A stretch of 39,083 bases of DNA from a virus: positions 1-39,083 of the IMG/VR virus record IMGVR_UViG_3300035670_000574; one strand, written 5' to 3'. This document shows, piece after piece, positions 36,156 to 39,083 of the stretch. How positions within the stretch are numbered: the first letter of the stretch is position 1; each line of letters opens with the position of its first letter. The position numbers were made by a program, and so were the translations under genes. A model generated the notes under the pieces. It searched no databases. It was not told the DNA's origin and was given only the letters and a program-made list of their open reading frames with translations.

Positions 36156-36478
36156 CACGAACCGTCCTGACACTTGACGAATGGGAAACCATGTTCCAGC
36201 CAGTCATCAACCATCTCGACCCCGACGCCTCATGGAATGACAACGAGCGGGGCGGAATCATGTTTGAGACCTACGGCACGGAATATGAGTACGTCTCTCG
36301 AATCATGGAGACACAAGGCAGACATCATGTTTGGACTTGGGTCGACGGACATGACGGCTCATACATCGTGAACGGTATGAGATTCATCAACCGAATCGGA
36401 TACTTTCTTACCGCCGTACCGTGGAAAGTCAAAACCGAAATCAAGGTGGATACCTACGGCGATGGGGTCGCGCAATGA
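36152..36478 (+). CDS. Early protein (108 aa)
   Basis: This 108-residue protein begins MTRTVLTLDEWETMFQPVIN and contains DPDASWNDNERGGIMFETYG, YVSRIMETQGRHHVWTWVDG and SYIVNGMRFINRIGYFLTAV. It looks like a compact alpha/beta fold with many aromatics. Related sequences appear to occur in other phages. It overlaps neighbours by 4 nt on both sides. Function unknown. Confidence 0.75.
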   Translation: MTRTVLTLDEWETMFQPVINHLDPDASWNDNERGGIMFETYGTEYEYVSRIMETQGRHHVWTWVDGHDGSYIVNGMRFINRIGYFLTAVPWKVKTEIKVDTYGDGVAQ

Positions 36479-36654
36479 AGGTAGGAGACCTCGTCACCAT
36501 CACAGGCAAGCACCACCAGTACTACGGACGCACAGGCACAGTCCAAGGCGTAGTGCCTGACAAGTACGGTCTCGCCGTAACAGTTCTACTCAACAACGGT
36601 ATCGCCGTGTTGATAGATGAAAGCAACATCACACCAAACAAGAAAGGGAAATAG
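36475..36654 (+). CDS. KOW/SH3-like small protein (59 aa)
   Basis: ATG at 36475 overlaps the previous TGA. The 59-residue product, MKVGDLVTITGKHHQYYGRT then GTVQGVVPDKYGLAVTVLLN and a basic end, has the KOW/Tudor-like pattern G-D-x-V-x-I-x-G-x-x-x-x-x-G-x-x-G-x-V found in NusG, ribosomal and related SH3-like proteins. Such domains bind RNA or RNA polymerase. It could influence transcription, but the domain is too small to say more. Confidence 0.75.
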   Translation: MKVGDLVTITGKHHQYYGRTGTVQGVVPDKYGLAVTVLLNNGIAVLIDESNITPNKKGK

Positions 36655-36656
36655 CA

Positions 36657-36833
36657 ATGACAACCGAAACAATGCAGGTTGCCATCATCCGCCAGTTCGA
36701 GGACTTGCGCATGATGGTATCCACAGCAATCCGAGACAACATCATCCCCCCATTCCAAGGGGTTCGTATGTTGGAGCAACTCAACGCGACCCAGTATGCG
36801 TTCGAGCAGGCGATGGGAGCGATGGCACAATGA
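36657..36833 (+). CDS. Small helical protein (58 aa)
   Basis: This 58-residue frame begins MTTETMQVAIIRQFEDLRMM and ends MLEQLNATQYAFEQAMGAMA then Q. It is methionine-rich and mostly helical, with one proline break (NIIPPF). AAAGGGAA lies about 5 nt before the ATG. Its TGA overlaps the start of the following membrane protein. Function unknown. Confidence 0.65.
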   Translation: MTTETMQVAIIRQFEDLRMMVSTAIRDNIIPPFQGVRMLEQLNATQYAFEQAMGAMAQ

Positions 36834-36979
36834 GCGAAAACATCCGAGTACTCATCGTGTTCCTCTCTATGGTCGCCACGTTCTGTGGTGGGTTCATGTT
36901 CGGGCGAGACATCGAACGCTACGAGGAACGGAACCGTCGCCGTGAAATGTACCGTCACCCCGCAGGTAAGGGTCGTTGA
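36830..36979 (+). CDS. Small membrane protein (49 aa)
   Basis: This 49-residue frame begins MSENIRVLIVFLSMVATFCG, continuing GFMFGRDIERYEERNRRREM: one N-terminal membrane segment and a highly charged cytoplasmic helix, ending basic. Overlaps both neighbours by 1-4 nt. Early single-pass peptides can target host membrane processes; the role here is unknown. Confidence 0.68.
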   Translation: MSENIRVLIVFLSMVATFCGGFMFGRDIERYEERNRRREMYRHPAGKGR

Positions 36980-37155
36980 TGGAAACGATGATGGACAAAC
37001 TCGAAGAATGGGTACATCACAACATCCCATCGCAGGGCATGGCACGCGACGTCGTGGACATCCTCGTCCGTAGATGGGGGTGGACTATCACCATCGAAGA
37101 CATGGCACGGTTCGAGGAAGACCTCGACAAGGACATGATGAGAGGTGACCGATGA
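36979..37155 (+). CDS. Small helical protein (58 aa)
   Basis: This 58-residue frame (ATG overlapping TGA as TGATG) begins METMMDKLEEWVHHNIPSQG and continues ARDVVDILVRRWGWTITIED then FEEDLDKDMM. It is helical with an acidic C-terminus. Its stop overlaps the next ATG. Function unknown. Confidence 0.65.
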   Translation: METMMDKLEEWVHHNIPSQGMARDVVDILVRRWGWTITIEDMARFEEDLDKDMMRGDR

Positions 37156-37415
37156 GACGATTGCTTGCGAGCGTCAAGTTAGAGCGTTATCTGCGTGCCG
37201 TGCGCAAGCGACCCGTGTTCGTGGTTCGTCGTATCGTCGGTAGACGAGGCTACGGCTACTGGCTCGGGTCTCGATACCGTCACGGGCACAGTTTCACCCG
37301 AAACCCTGAACGCGCCATGCGTTTCATCAGTGAACAGCACGCCACTACGGAGGCTGACAACTCCATGCTGTACAAGCACGCAACCTACCGTGTCGAAAGG
37401 CTACAAAACTTGTAG
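37152..37415 (+). CDS. Basic early protein (87 aa), last gene of the operon
   Basis: This 87-residue protein begins MRRLLASVKLERYLRAVRKR and has VVRRIVGRRGYGYWLGSRYR, then HSFTRNPERAMRFISEQHAT. In contrast to its acidic neighbours it is strongly basic (many Arg). It may bind nucleic acid or a partner acidic protein. The N-P-E-x-A-x-RF segment resembles short phage proteins of unknown function. A terminator follows 26 nt later. Confidence 0.7.
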   Translation: MRRLLASVKLERYLRAVRKRPVFVVRRIVGRRGYGYWLGSRYRHGHSFTRNPERAMRFISEQHATTEADNSMLYKHATYRVERLQNL

Positions 37416-37440
37416 CATTTTGATAGGCTGGTTGTTTGAG

Positions 37441-37488
37441 TAGCCCTGCTCCCGAAGTCCCCCCTTCGCTTCGGTCGTAGCGGGGCTA
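37441..37488 (+). terminator. Terminator between convergent operons
   Basis: TAGCCCTGCT (37441-37450) pairs with AGCGGGGCTA (37479-37488) with one G.U, enclosing a second stem CCGAAG (37452-37457)/CTTCGG (37469-37474). Only a weak T-rich tail (TTCGCTTTC) follows on the plus strand and none on the minus. It separates the rightward operon from the leftward PAPS-reductase-like gene. Confidence 0.75.
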
Positions 37489-37507
37489 TTCGCTTTCTCG
37501 GGTTAGG

Positions 37508-38329
37508 TCAGACCCAACAAACACCCGAGTCGCACTCACCATCGTTGAATGGTTGGAACAAAGACGGGGTCGCTTCCATCACCGCTTCACGCAACGGGAT
37601 AAGTTTGCGTGTCATGTACGCCCGCTTGTGACCAAACTTGTCTGCCTTCTCATGCAGGATGTCTTCGAGTTGGGCTGACTTTTCGAACAGTTCAGGTTCG
37701 TCGCGTCGCATTTCAGACCACACCTGCATGGAGTGCCAAGGGCAGAAGAAACACGATGACTTGGGAGGAACAGGCAACCCTGCGTCGGCAATGATTTTCA
37801 CACAGTCGGTTCTGCTGAGACCCAACTCAAGTAACGGGAAGACGCGACGTTCAAACTTGGCGTCACTCTTGTTGTTTGCGCGGTGCATTTCGTCGGTGCT
37901 GATACCTACGGCTACGACTGCTGGGTCCTCGGCGGTTGCACCATTCTGCTTTATCCATTTCTGTAGCACCTTGATTTTGAAATCCACTGTGCAGTGGCGG
38001 GACGCTGGCGCACCGTTGGAGAGGCGCACAGGGATAGGGAGGGAGCGTTTCTCAGGGTGTGTTGCTCGACCCCACAGGGTTTCGATGTTGCCGTCTTTGG
38101 TGCGACGGTTCAGTTCGTGGATGGCGATACCTTTGTCTTGTGCCCACGGAACCATGATTTCTCGTACGAACTTGAGTGTTGCGGGGTGTTCGCTGTCGTC
38201 TCCTGTGTTGGCGAATAGTGCCGCGGTTAGTTCACCGCCCATGATTGGTTCGAGTTTGCCTTGGGTCGCGAGCACGATGAGTGCGGTTGATTGGACACCA
38301 CCGCCGTAACTGATTGTTCTAATGGGCAT
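37508..38329 (-). CDS. PAPS-reductase-like/PP-loop enzyme with extra cysteines
   Basis: This 273-residue protein begins MPIRTISYGGGVQSTALIVL: SYGGGVQS is the PP-loop of the adenine-nucleotide alpha-hydrolase family (PAPS reductase, DndC, thiouridine enzymes). Cys113 (RHCTVDFKIK), Cys193/Cys196 (SSCFFCPWH) and Cys266/Cys271 (CDSGVC at the end) could hold an iron-sulfur cluster. It could reduce PAPS, add sulfur to nucleic acid, or act on another adenylated substrate. No phosphorothioation partner genes are visible. It overlaps the WhiB gene by 11 nt and shares its promoter. Confidence 0.82.
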   Translation of the reverse strand: MPIRTISYGGGVQSTALIVLATQGKLEPIMGGELTAALFANTGDDSEHPATLKFVREIMVPWAQDKGIAIHELNRRTKDGNIETLWGRATHPEKRSLPIPVRLSNGAPASRHCTVDFKIKVLQKWIKQNGATAEDPAVVAVGISTDEMHRANNKSDAKFERRVFPLLELGLSRTDCVKIIADAGLPVPPKSSCFFCPWHSMQVWSEMRRDEPELFEKSAQLEDILHEKADKFGHKRAYMTRKLIPLREAVMEATPSLFQPFNDGECDSGVCWV

Positions 38330-38612
38330 TTCGGTTCCTTTGCAGTGTGTGGCGTTGGCGGGGTGTGAGACCGCCGAACATTCCGTAACGGTTGATTTCG
38401 TACAGTTCTGCCTCCATTGCTAGTTCGAGGCAGGGCTTTCGGTGTGGGCAGAACGCGCACACTTTTCGTGCTTCGGCGTATGGGTCTTCGGCTTGGTATC
38501 CGCGTGCGATGTCAGGGAAGAAAACCTTTTCGTCCATTCCTTTGCATGGGGTGTCCCCCCACCATTCAAGTTTCGTCATCTGTAAATCTTTGGGTATCGC
38601 TTCGACGCCCAT
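38319..38612 (-). CDS. whiB: WhiB-like transcriptional regulator
   Basis: This 97-residue protein has the WhiB cysteine pattern: Cys23, then VCAFC (Cys52, Cys55) and Cys61 (PCLELA), which would hold a [4Fe-4S] cluster. The turn motif is GMFGG (instead of GVWGG), followed by a basic LTPRQRHTLQRNR. WhiB proteins are restricted to Actinobacteria and their phages and act with the housekeeping sigma factor. The start at 38612 has AAGGGGAG 8 nt upstream. It could control phage promoters of the TTGACT type or interfere with host WhiB regulons. Confidence 0.9.
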   Translation of the reverse strand: MGVEAIPKDLQMTKLEWWGDTPCKGMDEKVFFPDIARGYQAEDPYAEARKVCAFCPHRKPCLELAMEAELYEINRYGMFGGLTPRQRHTLQRNRNAH

Positions 38613-38645
38613 ACTTTCTCCCCTTTCCTAGGTTGTGGAACAAAG

Positions 38646-38675
38646 ACCTTACACCGACGATTGAACGTCAGTCAA
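38646..38675 (-). promoter_or_regulatory. Promoter for whiB and the PAPS-reductase-like gene
   Basis: On the minus strand TTGACT (38675-38670) and TAAGGT (38651-38646) are 18 nt apart, with GTG before the -10 as in the terminase and exonuclease promoters. TGACTG overlaps the -35. A leader of about 27 nt with a good ribosome site leads to ATG 38612. Confidence 0.55.
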
Positions 38676-38679
38676 ATGG

Positions 38680-38979
38680 CTACAGGTTCCACTGTGCGTC
38701 ACGCACCATGTTCAAACAGCCGAGGTATCCGCACGCATCGACGAGGCTGTCGTGATGCCAGTTGCCCTCGCCCATTGCTGTCCTAAGACGGGACAGTTTG
38801 ACGGACACCATAAACAGGATGGCTTGTTCGACGGTGAGGTGTACGCCTGTCAAGGTTTCGAAGATGTCACGGGTCTGCGTGTAGTCCTCTAATGGATGGG
38901 AGTATTGCTTGTGTCGGTCACCCGTGATGAGGTCGTATGCCTCCATCAAGACTTCAGCACCATCAGTTCGCTCGTTCAT
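38680..38979 (-). CDS. DUF6378-like phage protein
   Basis: ATG at 38979 (MNERTDGAEVLMEAYDLITG) is chosen over a frame reaching 39048 because GGAGGA lies 10 nt upstream and the upstream stretch is coding in another frame. The 99-residue product has DRHKQYSHPLEDYTQTRDIF, VEQAILFMVSVKLSRLRTAM and HDSLVDACGYLGCLNMVRDA; the D-R-x-x-x-Y-G/S-x-P-x-x-x-x, K-x-x-R and D-x-x-x-D-x-x-G-Y pattern is that of DUF6378, distantly like MazG/dCTPase-type nucleotide hydrolases. Role unproven. Confidence 0.8.
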   Translation of the reverse strand: MNERTDGAEVLMEAYDLITGDRHKQYSHPLEDYTQTRDIFETLTGVHLTVEQAILFMVSVKLSRLRTAMGEGNWHHDSLVDACGYLGCLNMVRDAQWNL

Positions 38980-39083
38980 CGTATGGATTCCTCCATTTAG
39001 TTGCAGGGTTGTTTGCTTCGATTGCTTCCTTTTGTTCGCCTGATTCATACAAGCGCATCAGGAACACGCATGGGTCTGAGCCG
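38963..39083 (-). CDS. Partial phage protein, C-terminus only
   Basis: This frame enters from the right edge and ends TGA at 38963, overlapping the start of the DUF6378-like gene by 17 nt. The visible end reads GSDPCVFLMRLYESGEQKEA and then IEANNPATKWRNPYDERAN. The translation is protein-like and the overlap is typical of this phage, but the rest of the gene is outside the window, so it cannot be identified. Confidence 0.55.
   Translation of the reverse strand, partial: GSDPCVFLMRLYESGEQKEAIEANNPATKWRNPYDERAN

Overview
This window looks like about 39 kb of the genome of a tailed phage (or a closely related provirus) of an actinobacterium. The phage assignment rests on a recognisable large terminase, portal, N4-gp56-type major capsid protein, scaffold, head-tail adaptor, tail and fibre proteins, holin-like proteins and a cell-wall peptidase. 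The actinobacterial host rests on a WhiB-like regulator with its four cysteines, GC-rich codon use, and a pair of Gram-positive-type LexA boxes. No integrase, DNA polymerase or helicase is visible. Both ends cut through genes, so the genome continues on both sides. The large proteins between portal and capsid, the adaptor/nozzle pair and the absence of a tape measure suggest a podovirus-like virion; this is inference.

Layout. (1) 1-3877, minus strand: a recombination block transcribed from a promoter at 3910-3939, with YqaJ-type exonuclease, Rad52/ERF-like annealing protein, a ribbon-helix-helix peptide, an Hjc-like resolvase, a second PD-(D/E)XK-like protein, a lytic-transglycosylase-like secreted protein, a zinc-ribbon peptide and SSB. 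(2) 3936-7017, minus: small proteins and a lysis cassette (membrane/coiled-coil protein, M15 peptidase, two holin candidates), then a secreted PA14-like protein with a mucin-like Thr/Ser/Pro stalk. (3) 7014-17297, minus: two duplicated glycine-rich fibres, other fibre/tail proteins, a tail-nozzle candidate, the adaptor, four tiny lysine-rich proteins, a glycosyltransferase, and a 619-residue protein carrying a 20-residue repeat array and a CBM-like domain. (4) 17336-18988, minus: a self-contained capsid unit (promoter with internal dyad, scaffold, major capsid protein, strong UUCG terminator). (5) 18992-31551, minus: four large internal/ejection-type proteins including one of 1646 residues, a small protein, portal and large terminase. 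(6) 31585-32410: a divergent control region with a frameshifted small gene, DnaA-box-like repeats, TGACTG repeats, two LexA-like boxes and a strong rightward promoter. (7) 32411-37415, plus: about 20 very small, mostly acidic genes, including an ArdA-like antirestriction protein and several zinc-ribbon proteins. (8) 37441-39083, minus: a terminator, then a PAPS-reductase-like enzyme, WhiB and two more small genes.

The most unusual signal is in the plus-strand early operon. Four short intergenic structures (40-47 nt) each begin 7-9 nt after a stop codon. Each has an outer stem enclosing a hairpin that abuts, or nearly abuts, the 3' outer strand. Three of the four carry a tRNA-T-loop-like TTCG loop; one is a perfect T-arm. 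They resemble stripped-down tRNAs or RNase P/Z minihelix substrates and divide the operon into blocks. Together with the SOS-type operators at the operon's head, this suggests a DNA-damage-linked early operon with unusual RNA processing. All function assignments come from reading the sequence; no search or folding program was run.
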